Counted from the first letter of the stretch, positions 34,477-42,860 are shown. The stretch is 64,000 bases of DNA from Marinoscillum sp049115815 (GCA_049115815.1 JAGDZO010000019.1:124001-188000); one strand, 5' to 3'. Numbers and translations are program-made. The notes: a model not told the origin generated them from the letters alone.

Positions 34477-34503
34477 AACAGAAATGTTATTTGCTAATCA
34501 AAC

Positions 34504-34537
34504 GGCCCGCGTTTAGCGCAAGTGTTACATGTGATCA
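34504..34537 (+). repeat. Stray REP copy
   Basis: GGCCCGCGTTTAGCGCAAG followed by TGTTACATGTGATCA aligns with the REP palindromes at both ends of the RAYT element (GCGCGTTTAGCGAAAGCG, then TAACGCGTGACTA), with several substitutions in the right arm. It has no adjoining transposase sequence. Confidence 0.6.
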
Positions 34538-34554
34538 CCAGATGAAGAAAAGAA

Positions 34555-34917
34555 TTACTCCTTATCAGGCCTATACGGATAAAATATATTAATAACTCCA
34601 GCTAATAATTTTCTTCGTTCCTCTGGAATTTTCTTTTCCATTTGCTCGCGCCATTCGGAAGCATCAGACATGCTCTTAAAATGAATTTCAATAACTTCTT
34701 TGTACTCTTTAGAAGGTCCAAAAGGCGTCATAACCATAGCGCTTCTCTTAATATCTAAAACGGCTTCATGAACTTTCATTGTTTCTAGCACTTCCTCCAA
34801 TGCGCTCATGTTTTGGAATTCGACCGGAACAATTAAGATGTTGGTCATTCCATCATCTGACTGTGCTCTCAATGAAAGGAAGGGGGATAAAAGGGCTATT
34901 GCCAATAAGTATTTCAT
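34555..34917 (-). CDS. Small secreted protein of unknown function
   Basis: A 120-residue protein with a clear signal peptide (about 1-18, ending LRAQS). The mature part looks like a single alpha/beta domain (ILIVPVEFQNMSALEEVLETM, then VIEIHFKSMSDASEWREQM), loosely reminiscent of dimeric alpha-beta barrel proteins, but I cannot assign a family. No cysteine and no catalytic motif stands out. It lies alone in the accessory segment. Confidence 0.5.
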   Translation of the reverse strand: MKYLLAIALLSPFLSLRAQSDDGMTNILIVPVEFQNMSALEEVLETMKVHEAVLDIKRSAMVMTPFGPSKEYKEVIEIHFKSMSDASEWREQMEKKIPEERRKLLAGVINIFYPYRPDKE

Positions 34918-34975
34918 TGTTTAAGAATTTTGTGTTTCAAGCAAGTTAGGAATTTCTTGAAAAATTGGGAATTGA

Positions 34976-35466
34976 TTGTCAATTGTTAGTGCCTCTTCTC
35001 TAAATCATTGATCCTAAGGTTCATATCAAATAAATTTGCAACCAAACTGCTGGAAGCGCTGAGGCCTCCATTACGTACTATTATATTTATAAGCTTTGTT
35101 GTATAACCATTTTAGTGTTATGAGAATATTTCAGCAATTATTCAATTCTTAATAATTGCACTATAAACAATCTTCTCAAGTCTTGCATTAATTTCATCAT
35201 TATGTCCTGAAAAGGCGACTTGTCGAAGTTGTATGACAATAAGTTCATTCGATGGATCAATCCAGAAAACGGTGCTAAAAGCACCACCCCAGGCATAAGT
35301 TCCCTCTGGTTTATTGGGATGATCTGCCGTTGCAATATCAAAACCAAACCCGAATCGTGCAGTTTCCCAAGCATAAGAAATAGTATCAATTTGGTCTTGG
35401 TGCATCATTTGCGCAGTTTCAGGCTTAAGTATGTGTTTATCCCCCAATTTTCCGTCGTTTAGCATC
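34976..35466. repeat. 491-bp direct repeat, copy 1
   Basis: Identical to 36155-36645 except for ten substitutions counted by eye (about 98% identity), without gaps. It contains the 3' non-coding region and the last 107 codons of the serine hydrolase gene. It ends exactly where the RAYT element begins. Confidence 0.93.
35142..35466 (-). pseudogene. 3' fragment of the serine hydrolase gene
   Basis: The 107 readable codons (from MLNDGKLGDK to YSAIIKN) match the C-terminus of the complete hydrolase encoded at 36321-37625, apart from two amino-acid changes (KRIL to KHIL, LEKL to LEKI). The part with the SxxK nucleophile is absent and sequence homology stops at 35466, the junction with the RAYT element. 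It cannot form an active enzyme. Few changes have accumulated, so the duplication is recent or was kept alike by gene conversion. Confidence 0.9.
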
Positions 35467-35470
35467 GCAG

Positions 35471-35505
35471 ATGGCGCGCGTTTAGCGAAAGCGTAACGCG
35501 TGACT
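35471..35505 (+). repeat. REP palindrome, left end of the RAYT element
   Basis: CGCGTT (35477-35482) pairs with AACGCG (35495-35500), and inside GC-GAAA-GC forms a second short stem closed by a GNRA-like tetraloop. TGACTA follows. Hairpins of this kind at the ends are what RAYT transposases recognise. Confidence 0.8.
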
Positions 35506-35519
35506 ATTCTAAGACTTGG

Positions 35520-36065
35520 TCATTCCAACATTTCCAATTTCAGCAATCCCATTTTTCCCGTATAGTTTCTAGCAGAACTGTACCAATAAAATTCAGGTTC
35601 ATCTACAATTTCACTTTCCAATGGATTGCTATGTATATAGTCCATTTTCTCAGAAATCAGTTCAGTATTATCTAGCAGAATAGGATGATTTCCATCCTGC
35701 CAGATTTTATACCTTGAAATTCGCTTAAGATTATCTGCTGACTGTGAGAAGGCTCTGAGCAACCAAGTTTTGCGACTTTCATTAATCAATTCAATTTCTT
35801 TTAAGATTTCTCTAGTTGTGTGCTTTTTGAAATCCCTCAAAATGCCACTCAGATTTTGATTTTTAGCACTGACTATCATATGTAGATGACTTGGCATCAC
35901 TACCCAGGCATGAACATTCAGTCCTTTTTCTCTTTGACAGTGTTTTAAGGCGTTGATGACGATGTGCTTAAACTCTTTCCTTGTGAAGAGATCAATCCAA
36001 TGGACAACTGTAGACGTAGTGAAGTAAAGACCTCCTGGATCGTGAAACTTATATTTTTCTGACAT
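35520..36065 (-). CDS. REP-associated tyrosine transposase (RAYT, Y1 family)
   Basis: A 181-residue single-strand-type transposase. The HUH metal-binding motif is PSHLHMIV (about residue 60) and the catalytic Tyr lies in the C-terminal half, probably in MDYIHSNPLE or nearby. GLNVHAWVVMPSHLH is the family signature, and YKIWQDGNHPILL and YSSARNY follow in the usual order. Related IS200/IS605 enzymes cut and join single-stranded DNA at hairpins. The frame is intact, so it may be active. An exact TAATTTTG box lies 33 bases before the start. Confidence 0.92.
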   Translation of the reverse strand: MSEKYKFHDPGGLYFTTSTVVHWIDLFTRKEFKHIVINALKHCQREKGLNVHAWVVMPSHLHMIVSAKNQNLSGILRDFKKHTTREILKEIELINESRKTWLLRAFSQSADNLKRISRYKIWQDGNHPILLDNTELISEKMDYIHSNPLESEIVDEPEFYWYSSARNYTGKMGLLKLEMLE

Positions 36066-36097
36066 TTAGTAAAGTAAGCTATAACGTCACTTGAAAT

Positions 36098-36105
36098 CAA
36101 AATTA
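36098..36105 (-). promoter_or_regulatory. -7 box of the RAYT gene
   Basis: TAATTTTG on the minus strand matches the consensus. The region where a -33 element would lie is the right-hand REP hairpin, so hairpin binding by the transposase could repress its own transcription. Confidence 0.45.
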
Positions 36106-36110
36106 ACTGT

Positions 36111-36150
36111 TAGTCACGCGTTACGCCGAAAAGGCTAAACGCGCGCCATA
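36111..36150 (-). repeat. REP palindrome, right end of the RAYT element
   Basis: CGCGTT (36117-36122) pairs with AACGCG (36138-36143); inside, GCC-GAAAA-GGC forms a second stem. Its reverse complement matches the left-end REP except in the loop, so the ends are inverted. Confidence 0.8.
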
Positions 36151-36154
36151 GGGG

Positions 36155-36645
36155 TTGTCAATTGTTAGTGCCTCTTCTCTAAATCATTGATCCTAAGGTT
36201 CATATCAAATAAATTTGCAACCAAACTGCTGGAAGCGCTGAGGCCTCCATTACGTACTATTATATTTATAAGCTTTGTTGTATAACCATTTTAGTGTTGT
36301 GAGAATATTTCAGCAGTTATTCAATTCTTAATAATTGCGCTATAAACAAGCTTCTCAAGTCGTGCATTAATTTCATCATTATGTCCTGAAAAGGCGACTT
36401 GTCGAAGTTGTATGACAATAAGTTCATTCGATGGATCAATCCAGAAAACGGTGCTAAAAGCACCACCCCAAGCATAAGTTCCTTCGGGTTTATTGGGATG
36501 ATCTGCCGTTGCAATATCAAAACCAAACCCGAATCGCGCAGTTTCCCAAGCATAAGAAATAGTATCAATTTGGTCTTGGTGCATCATTTGCGCAGTTTCA
36601 GGCTTAAGTATGCGTTTATCCCCCAATTTTCCGTCGTTTAGCATC
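36155..36645. repeat. 491-bp direct repeat, copy 2
   Basis: The copy that is continuous with the full-length serine hydrolase gene; see copy 1 at 34976. Homology ends at 36645 inside the gene. Confidence 0.93.
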
Positions 36646-37625
36646 ATCTGGCAAAACAGGAAATAATCTCTTGCAGTCCCAGTCATTCCACTACCACCTG
36701 AAAAATAGGTCTGCGCTCCTTCAATAGGGTAATTGGGAATATAGAGGGGATGATTTTCTAACTTCAGAGGCTCAAACTGCCCCAAAGTGTCAGTAACATA
36801 ATTGGCACTAAATAATGGAGTCAGATTTACCCTAGCGCTGGAATCACTAAAGTAGAAGTCGAATGTGTTAGCACCGATGGGCCTTGTGATATTTTCTCTG
36901 ATATAATTATCCAATTCCATTCCTGACGCTACTTCTATTACCCGCCCAAGAACATCAGTGCTCAATCCGTAGGTCCACCGCGCTCCTGGCTCATGAACTA
37001 GGGGAAGTTTGCCAAATCGATTCATGGTATTTTGAAGGGTCCAGTCTTGGTAAGTGTTGAGAGCTGGTATTTTAAGTTTTGTATTAATAGCATCTCCATG
37101 GTTCTCATATCCATATGTTAAGCCTGAAGTATGTGTTAGAAGATGGTGCACAGAAGGTGGTGTCTTAGTCGGGACACTAGTCCAGGTGGTGTCTTCAGGA
37201 TTAAAACCAGTGATGATTTCCATTGAATCAAAAGATGGAATGTATTTACTAACCGGATCATCCAATTTGAGTTTACCGGCTTCAATAAGTCGCATTGCCG
37301 CTACAGATACAATAGGTTTTGTCATACTTGCCAGTCTAAACAAATGGTTTTTCCTATAGGGTACTGACTGTGCAAAGTCTGCCAGACCAACCTCTGATTC
37401 ATAGATTATTTTCCCGTTTTTAGCAATTAGGGTGACCGCTCCAGGAAACTTCCTGTCCTCGATATATTCTCTAACCATTGAATCAATTTCGGCAAGGGAA
37501 TCCGAACTCATGCCAACTTGCTCAGGAGTGGCAAACTGAAATTTTTCGAAGGTTTCTTCTTTTGCTGTTTTGCACGAAATGATAAGAACCAATGTAAATG
37601 CAATGATGATTGCGGAAATTTTCAT
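36321..37625 (-). CDS. Serine hydrolase lipoprotein, class C beta-lactamase/DD-peptidase fold
   Basis: A 434-residue protein. The N-terminus is a lipoprotein signal with lipobox LIISC at about residue 13-17. The catalytic SxxK is SMTK (LASMTKPIVS); the second motif is YGLSTDVLG in place of YxN; the third, KTG-like, is WGGAF near the C-terminus. This is the beta-lactamase-related/esterase EstB group, and substrate may be a peptide, ester or lactam. An upstream in-frame start at 37745 would destroy the signal peptide, so 37625 is preferred. Its last 107 codons are duplicated at 35142-35466. Confidence 0.88.
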   Translation of the reverse strand: MKISAIIIAFTLVLIISCKTAKEETFEKFQFATPEQVGMSSDSLAEIDSMVREYIEDRKFPGAVTLIAKNGKIIYESEVGLADFAQSVPYRKNHLFRLASMTKPIVSVAAMRLIEAGKLKLDDPVSKYIPSFDSMEIITGFNPEDTTWTSVPTKTPPSVHHLLTHTSGLTYGYENHGDAINTKLKIPALNTYQDWTLQNTMNRFGKLPLVHEPGARWTYGLSTDVLGRVIEVASGMELDNYIRENITRPIGANTFDFYFSDSSARVNLTPLFSANYVTDTLGQFEPLKLENHPLYIPNYPIEGAQTYFSGGSGMTGTARDYFLFCQMMLNDGKLGDKRILKPETAQMMHQDQIDTISYAWETARFGFGFDIATADHPNKPEGTYAWGGAFSTVFWIDPSNELIVIQLRQVAFSGHNDEINARLEKLVYSAIIKN

Positions 37626-37758
37626 GTTTTTGATTTTATGTCGAAGTTGACCGATGACTCTCAACAACCGAATGAAGTAAATCCATTTTATGCGCCTTGA
37701 ATTGTTCTTAAATCTAGTGGAACGAGCATATTGCTCACATGACATACCTCCTCCAAAA

Positions 37759-38217
37759 TCACCAAGTAGAGCTCTGAAGAATATGCACTGCCCGCATAAT
37801 GTCTTTCTGAGAGATCTGTCCTACCAGCTTGCCTTTATTGACTACAGGAAATCGGCGGATTCTTTTCTCCAAAAACATATTGGCCACATCGAAGATGTTC
37901 AGGTCGGGGGAGATACTGATCACATTGTCAGTCATGTGGTCAGCCACCGTTCCGTTGAGATTGGGCATGTTGTTATACTTGCCTTTGACCACTTGCTTCA
38001 TGCAATCACCTTCGGATATGATTCCTACCAGCTCTCCTGCATCGTTGACCACAGGGCCACCTGAAATTTTGTTCTTGAGTAAAACGTCTATCACCTCATC
38101 CATATGTTGATCTGCCGAGAATGTGATCAACTTGGTTGACATATAATCTGACACACTTACTTTTTGAGAAGCCGGAGCTGGCTTGGCTTTTTGTACACCG
38201 CGATAACTTTTTACCAT
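37759..38217 (-). CDS. CBS domain pair protein
   Basis: A 152-residue protein made of two CBS domains (about 22-80 and 90-148): the repeats YMSTKLITFSADQHMDEVIDVLL and HMTDNVISISPDLNIFDVANMFL show the pattern. Such Bateman modules bind adenosyl ligands such as AMP or ATP and usually regulate a partner. It stands alone, so the partner is unknown. The short linker before the first domain is basic. The region upstream holds AGCCTA/TAGGCC arms (38236-38253). Confidence 0.88.
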   Translation of the reverse strand: MVKSYRGVQKAKPAPASQKVSVSDYMSTKLITFSADQHMDEVIDVLLKNKISGGPVVNDAGELVGIISEGDCMKQVVKGKYNNMPNLNGTVADHMTDNVISISPDLNIFDVANMFLEKRIRRFPVVNKGKLVGQISQKDIMRAVHILQSSTW

Positions 38218-38324
38218 AGTTTTCTTATTTAGTTAGCCTAATAATATAGGCCAAAAACCTGATATATCCTAAGAAATGGTGGGATACAAGGCGAGAATCG
38301 CATCCCAGTCATCTCGTTGAAAGA

Positions 38325-39335
38325 CTATGATAGAATGTTCATTAACCCATTTTTTCTCTTCGTAGCAGCATATAGTGCGGATTTGTCGATAGGCCGAACT
38401 CCTTGCTCCAAGCATACCAAGCCTGCTGCTAGATTGGAGATCACTGACGAGAAACGAGCGGACATTCCCAAAGACAAACACATGGCTGCTAGTGCCAAAA
38501 CCGTATCCCCAGCGCCAGACACATCAACTATTTGATGTTGATCCGCAGGCAAAATACCTGATTCTGAGCCATCATTATAGTATATCCCATGCTCAGACAA
38601 GGAGACCATCAACCTCTTGTGTTGGCGGTTCTTCATGAAATGCTCCGTTGCATTATTGAGGCTTTCTAAAGATACGTCAACACTATTTTGTCCCAAGCCC
38701 GTTTGTAACTCTTTCAGATTGGGCTTGAACAAATCCACGGCATGGTAATTCAAAAAATTCTTGATTTTAGGATCTACTGCTATGGGAACACTATAGTCCT
38801 TAGCCAGCTTGCGTACATCAGATATTAGATTTTCCGTTAGGGCTCCCTTGTTATAATCCTGCAATATCAGCAGGTCAGCAGATGCCCAATGCGACTGGAG
38901 GGCTTGAAGAATAGCGTCGGATTGCTGTAGAGAAATATCAAAAGCATCTTCGGTATCAACTCTCCATAGCTGTACGCCATTGGCCAAAAATCGTCGCTTG
39001 ATAGTTGTTTTTCGATCAGCGCATTCTAAGAGTGTTGTGCTCGAGATGCCTTCAGCTTCTAGCAGCCTTCTCAATTGACCCCCACTCGAGTCTTGTCCTA
39101 TGGGACCAATCAAGATTGGCTCAGCGCCAAGTTGCTTAATGTTATTCGCCACGTTGGCTGCACCACCCAGTTGGCATTCTTCAGACGATGTAAGAAATAC
39201 CGGTATTTTGGGATTTTCTGGTGACATTCGCTCGACGCTACCATGTTGGTATACATCGAGCATGATGTCTCCTATTACTATTACTTTGAGTTTGCTAAAC
39301 GCCTCAAAAACCTCCTCTATGGAGTCAATGGGCAT
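38325..39335 (-). CDS. PfkB-family sugar kinase, similar to heptose-7-phosphate kinase (HldE N-terminal domain)
   Basis: A 336-residue ribokinase-fold enzyme. VIGDIMLDVYQHGSVERMSPENPKIPVF near the start and QLGGAANVANNI match the RfaE/HldE kinase, and the DVSGAGDTVLALAAM motif with the catalytic Asp is at about 262-276. HldE adds phosphate to heptose-7-phosphate for LPS core synthesis. No nucleotidyltransferase domain is fused, so it would be the separate HldA-like type. The ATG overlaps the stop of the aminotransferase gene (TAATG). Confidence 0.85.
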   Translation of the reverse strand: MPIDSIEEVFEAFSKLKVIVIGDIMLDVYQHGSVERMSPENPKIPVFLTSSEECQLGGAANVANNIKQLGAEPILIGPIGQDSSGGQLRRLLEAEGISSTTLLECADRKTTIKRRFLANGVQLWRVDTEDAFDISLQQSDAILQALQSHWASADLLILQDYNKGALTENLISDVRKLAKDYSVPIAVDPKIKNFLNYHAVDLFKPNLKELQTGLGQNSVDVSLESLNNATEHFMKNRQHKRLMVSLSEHGIYYNDGSESGILPADQHQIVDVSGAGDTVLALAAMCLSLGMSARFSSVISNLAAGLVCLEQGVRPIDKSALYAATKRKNGLMNILS

Positions 39336-40531
39336 TAAGAAAGTTTGGCTAAAGACTTGCTTATTCTAGAGATAGCTTCTCTCAGATCTTCCTCTGATGC
39401 AGCGTATGACATTCTCAGGCATTCTGGATCACCAAAAGCCTCTCCAGTGACCACAGATACATTGGCATCATCCAATAAGAAAAGGCTCAAATCAGTTGCA
39501 TTCGCTATCACTTTGCCATTCACGCTCTTACCGAAATAGCTGCTTACATTAGGGAAAAAGTAAAATGCCCCCCCCGGCATATTGACTTTAAGACCAGGGA
39601 TCTCTGACAATAATCCATGAACAAGCTCTCTTCTTCTTCGGTATTCTTTGACCATTTCATAGGAAGGCGTCAAGTCGGTAGTCAATGCTGTCAATGCTGC
39701 TCTTTGAGCTATGGAACAGTTGGCAGAAGTGATCTGACCTTGTATCTTATTGGCCGCTTTCGCAAGCCATAGTGGCGCTCCTATATACCCTACTCTCCAG
39801 CCGGTCATGGCAAAGCCTTTTGCAAACCCATTGATAGTCACGGTACGGTCTTCCATTCCCGGAAGGGCTCCTATACTCACATGCTTCTCTCCGTAGTTGA
39901 TCAATTCGTAGATCTCATCTGAGAGCACCACGATATCAGGATGATCTTTCAAGACCTCCACGATGGCTTCCAATTCTTCTTGAGTGAATACAGAACCGGT
40001 AGGATTACAAGGAGAAGAGAATATCAACGCCTTGGTCTTATCTGTGATAGCTGCTTTCAGTTGCTCCGCAGTAGCCTTGAAATCATTCTCGATTCCACCA
40101 TTGACAAATACACATTTGCCTTCTGCCAGCTCTACTAATGCACTGTAGCTTACCCAGTAAGGTGAAAATACGATTACCTCGTCACCTGGATTTAAGATGG
40201 CCAGAAATGTATTGGCTATAGACTGCTTGGCCCCATTGGAAACCACTATCTGATCAGCCGAGTAATTGAGCCCATTGTCCTTTTTGAATTTGGCACTGAT
40301 GGCTTCTCTCAAATCCAAGTAACCATTCACAGGAGGATAAGCGAAATACTTCTCTTCATCGATCGCTGCTTTTGCTCCTTCCTGAATGTGTTTTGGAGTT
40401 TTAAAATCAGGCTCACCCAAACTTAAGCTTATAACATCAACGCCTTGCTGCTTGAGTTCACGTGCTTTTGCGGCCATCGCAAGAGTGGCAGATTCTGCCA
40501 TGTTTTTGATTCTATCTGATCTTAAATCCAT
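39335..40531 (-). CDS. Class I PLP aminotransferase (aspartate aminotransferase-like)
   Basis: A 398-residue fold-type I aminotransferase. The PLP Lys lies in TINGFAKGFAMTGWRVGYIGAP; the phosphate and ring contacts are NPTGSVF and LSDEIYELINY, and the C-terminal Arg is in CLRMSYAASEEDL. The subgroup I-gamma spacing (start MDLRSDRIKNMAESATLAM) resembles aspartate or prephenate aminotransferases. A strong promoter overlaps the start of the divergent porin gene. It is cotranscribed with the kinase gene. Confidence 0.9.
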   Translation of the reverse strand: MDLRSDRIKNMAESATLAMAAKARELKQQGVDVISLSLGEPDFKTPKHIQEGAKAAIDEEKYFAYPPVNGYLDLREAISAKFKKDNGLNYSADQIVVSNGAKQSIANTFLAILNPGDEVIVFSPYWVSYSALVELAEGKCVFVNGGIENDFKATAEQLKAAITDKTKALIFSSPCNPTGSVFTQEELEAIVEVLKDHPDIVVLSDEIYELINYGEKHVSIGALPGMEDRTVTINGFAKGFAMTGWRVGYIGAPLWLAKAANKIQGQITSANCSIAQRAALTALTTDLTPSYEMVKEYRRRRELVHGLLSEIPGLKVNMPGGAFYFFPNVSSYFGKSVNGKVIANATDLSLFLLDDANVSVVTGEAFGDPECLRMSYAASEEDLREAISRISKSLAKLS

Positions 40532-40553
40532 TATCTTTATTTATAGTAGACGG

Positions 40554-40584
40554 CAAAATTAATTAAATCAAATCCATCATCAAA
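40554..40584 (-). promoter_or_regulatory. Promoter of the aminotransferase-kinase operon
   Basis: Minus strand TTTG (40584-40581), 19-base spacer, TAATTTTG (40561-40554): an exact consensus. The -33 element overlaps the start codon of the divergent porin gene, so the two genes share regulatory DNA. Confidence 0.75.
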
Positions 40585-41657
40585 TGTCAAAAACTATCTA
40601 TTTCGTATTTATTCTGATACTTTTTTCAAAATATTGTAATGCGCAAGGCAATGCCCCCCAAATTAGCTTTGGCGCATATATAGATACTTACTATGGATAT
40701 GACTTTAGCGATCCATTAAACAATCAGCGGTATTTCGTTACTCAATATGATCGGCAAACAGAATTTGCCCTCAACCATGGTTGGATAGGCGCTGAATATG
40801 AGGGCGAAAAACTCAGAGCAAACCTAGCCTTGCAGGTAGGATCCTACCCTGCCAATAACTATGCAGCAGAACCTCAAGACTACCACCGCATGATTTACAA
40901 TGCCTACGCTGGCCTCAAGATCACCGAGAATAGTTGGCTAGATGTGGGCGTGTTTGGTGGTCATTTCGGAGCAGAAAGTGCGCTAGCCCTAGAGCGGGCA
41001 TTGCTATCTCCGGCCTTAAGCACGGAATACACGCCTTACTATCAGACAGGCCTGAGATACACTCACCAACTAGGAGATAATACGGAAATCATAGGAGTGG
41101 TATTGAATGGATGGCAAAATATTGCAGAAACGAATAATCAGAAATCCGTGGGATTGGCGATCAACCAAAAAATATCAGATTTGATTAGTATAGGTTATGG
41201 CAATTACTATGGCAATGAGTCTACTGTGAATGGATTAGACTTGATGAGACTGCATAACAACTTCGTTTTGCAAATCACACCAATGGAAGCATTGTCTATC
41301 GTAGCTTCCGCAGATTATACGAGACAGAACAACTCACTTACTGATCAAGTTTCAGAAGTCACTTTGCTCAATTTTATAGGGGAATTTGCACTTCAAGAAC
41401 AGTGGTCTGTCGCCGGTCGATTTGAGTACGTCAAAGATCAAGATGGCGTACTAATCACAGGCACCAATGGTGCGGTAGACATGACTGTGGCAAGCCTTGC
41501 GCTTAACTATCGGCCCACTACAGATAGTAGTCTGAAAATGGAGGTGAAATCTTACAATGGTGAAGCTCCGAACTTTGTTGGTCAGAATGGCGCTAAGCAA
41601 GGAGCCATGGTTTTGGCTGCAGGACTGAGCTTAAGAATAGGACAAAAAAAATCCTGA
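40584..41657 (+). CDS. Porin-like outer-membrane beta-barrel protein
   Basis: A 357-residue protein with a signal peptide (1-20, ending CNAQG) and a chain of amphipathic strands with aromatic girdles; the last residues (LSLRIGQKKS) are a strand with a short basic tail. It resembles the BBP2-like porin family in Bacteroidota (YIDTYYGYDFSDP near the N-terminus). Substrate unknown; it may be an anion or sugar channel. The TGA stop lies inside the stem of the terminator shared with rpoD. Confidence 0.72.
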   Translation: MSKTIYFVFILILFSKYCNAQGNAPQISFGAYIDTYYGYDFSDPLNNQRYFVTQYDRQTEFALNHGWIGAEYEGEKLRANLALQVGSYPANNYAAEPQDYHRMIYNAYAGLKITENSWLDVGVFGGHFGAESALALERALLSPALSTEYTPYYQTGLRYTHQLGDNTEIIGVVLNGWQNIAETNNQKSVGLAINQKISDLISIGYGNYYGNESTVNGLDLMRLHNNFVLQITPMEALSIVASADYTRQNNSLTDQVSEVTLLNFIGEFALQEQWSVAGRFEYVKDQDGVLITGTNGAVDMTVASLALNYRPTTDSSLKMEVKSYNGEAPNFVGQNGAKQGAMVLAAGLSLRIGQKKS

Positions 41658-41673
41658 CGCTGAGGTCAGGATT
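41643..41673 (-). terminator. Terminator of rpoD (also spans the end of the porin gene)
   Basis: AATCCTGAC (41650-41658) and GTCAGGATT (41665-41673) form a perfect 9-bp stem with a six-base loop. On the minus strand it is followed by eight T (41650-41643), a canonical terminator of rpoD. On the plus strand the T tract is weak, and the porin stop codon is within the stem. Confidence 0.85.
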
Positions 41674-41678
41674 ATTTC

Positions 41679-42551
41679 TTAGTTAGCTACAAACTCTTTA
41701 AGTCGTCTGTTTTTGCTTGGCTCTCTCAGTTTTTGAAGTGCCTTTTCTCTGATTTGTCTTACTCGCTCTCGCGTCAGTCCCATTGCATCACCTATTTCCT
41801 CTAGTGTGTAAGGATTGTCATGACCGATACCAAAGCTCATCATAATCACCTCACGTTCACGTGCAGTCAATGTAGACAATGCTCTCAATGTTTCTACTTT
41901 CAGTGAATCGTTGAATACCAATTCACCATCCGTAGGAGCAGTCATTTGGTTTTCCAATACATCTAGTAATGAACCAGACTCATCTTCTCCGAAAGGTGCA
42001 TCCATGGACATTTGTCTTACTTCAGCGCCCAAAGTGTTTCTCACTTCGCTAGGCTTCATGTCCAAGATATCAGCCAATTCTTCTTCTGTTGGCTCACGCT
42101 CAAACTGCTGCTCTAGTTCAGCATATGCTCTTCTGATTTGGTTGATCGCACCGGATTTGTTCATCGGAAGACGAACTATTCTAGACTGCTCAGCCAATGC
42201 TTGCATGATAGACTGACGAATCCACCATACCGCGTAAGAGATAAATTTGAAACCTTTGGTTTCATCAAATTTCTTTGCTGCCTTGATCAATCCAAGGTTT
42301 CCTTCATTGATCAGATCGTTCAATGGTAAACTTCTGTTCTGATATTGCTTCGCTACAGAAACTACAAATCTCAAGTTTGCTTTTACCAATTTCTCCAACG
42401 CCAACTCATCACCCTCCCGGATTCTTTTGGCTAGGGTCACCTCCTCATCAGGAGTAATCATCGGCACATTACTTACCTCGGTAAAGTACTTTTCGAGTGT
42501 GTGACTTTCCCTTCTGTTGGTAATGGATTGTGTAATCTTGAGTTGTCTCAT
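41679..42551 (-). CDS. rpoD: Primary RNA polymerase sigma factor, short Bacteroidota form
   Basis: A 290-residue sigma-70 without region 1.1 or the non-conserved insertion. Region 2 has the FISYAVWWIRQSI helix, region 3 follows LPMNKSGAINQIRRAYAELEQ, and region 4.2 ends with TLEEIGDAMGLTRERVRQIREKALQKLR. Only this form is known as the housekeeping sigma in the phylum and recognises TTTG/TAnnTTTG, the promoter type seen repeatedly in this window. It has its own promoter and terminator. Confidence 0.95.
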   Translation of the reverse strand: MRQLKITQSITNRRESHTLEKYFTEVSNVPMITPDEEVTLAKRIREGDELALEKLVKANLRFVVSVAKQYQNRSLPLNDLINEGNLGLIKAAKKFDETKGFKFISYAVWWIRQSIMQALAEQSRIVRLPMNKSGAINQIRRAYAELEQQFEREPTEEELADILDMKPSEVRNTLGAEVRQMSMDAPFGEDESGSLLDVLENQMTAPTDGELVFNDSLKVETLRALSTLTAREREVIMMSFGIGHDNPYTLEEIGDAMGLTRERVRQIREKALQKLREPSKNRRLKEFVAN

Positions 42552-42860
42552 ATGATATTATTGTGTTTGAAAGAGGTGGTTAAACCCCTTAATTTTACTC
42601 CGCTGTTAGTCAATAATTTAACGTAAGGAGAACCGCGAATTTACGCCTTTATTGAATATGTGTCAACATCTTTGTACTAATAAAATGAAAACACACTATT
42701 ATTTAACTGCTTTTTATGGAATTTAGTTCGATATTAAGTGATTTTGCTGGACAATTAATCCTCTCGAAATAGTTGCCTTTTATTTTTTGATCTTTTCCCA
42801 AATTGTTCTGGTCAACACTAGCACAGCTTGTTAGATTTATCTTCACAAATCAAGCAGTCT
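42552..42860. other. Intergenic region between rpoD and the 5'-nucleotidase gene
   Basis: About 310 bases between divergent genes. Besides the predicted rpoD promoter at 42636-42666 I see a T-rich stretch but no further clear box, ORF or hairpin. The rpoD 5' leader would be about 85 bases and has no recognised riboswitch. Confidence 0.35.
42636..42666 (-). promoter_or_regulatory. Predicted rpoD promoter
   Basis: Minus strand TTG (42666-42664), 20-base spacer, TAAATTCG (42643-42636), one mismatch from TAnnTTTG. Confidence 0.5.

Larger units (their letters stand above)
35467..36154 (-). mobile_element. RAYT/REP element between two copies of a gene end
   Basis: A 688-bp unit from GCAGATGGCGCGCG (left) to ...GCGCGCCATAGGGG (right), containing one transposase gene and REP hairpins at both ends in inverted orientation. 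It lies exactly between the two 491-bp direct repeats. Its left boundary is supported independently by the relic at 33597, which begins with the same bases. Confidence 0.85.

Noticed and set aside
34976..36645. Target-site duplication of a conventional insertion sequence
   Set aside because: At 491 bp the repeat is far longer than any normal target duplication, and Y1 transposases usually make none; it is reported as a separate duplication.
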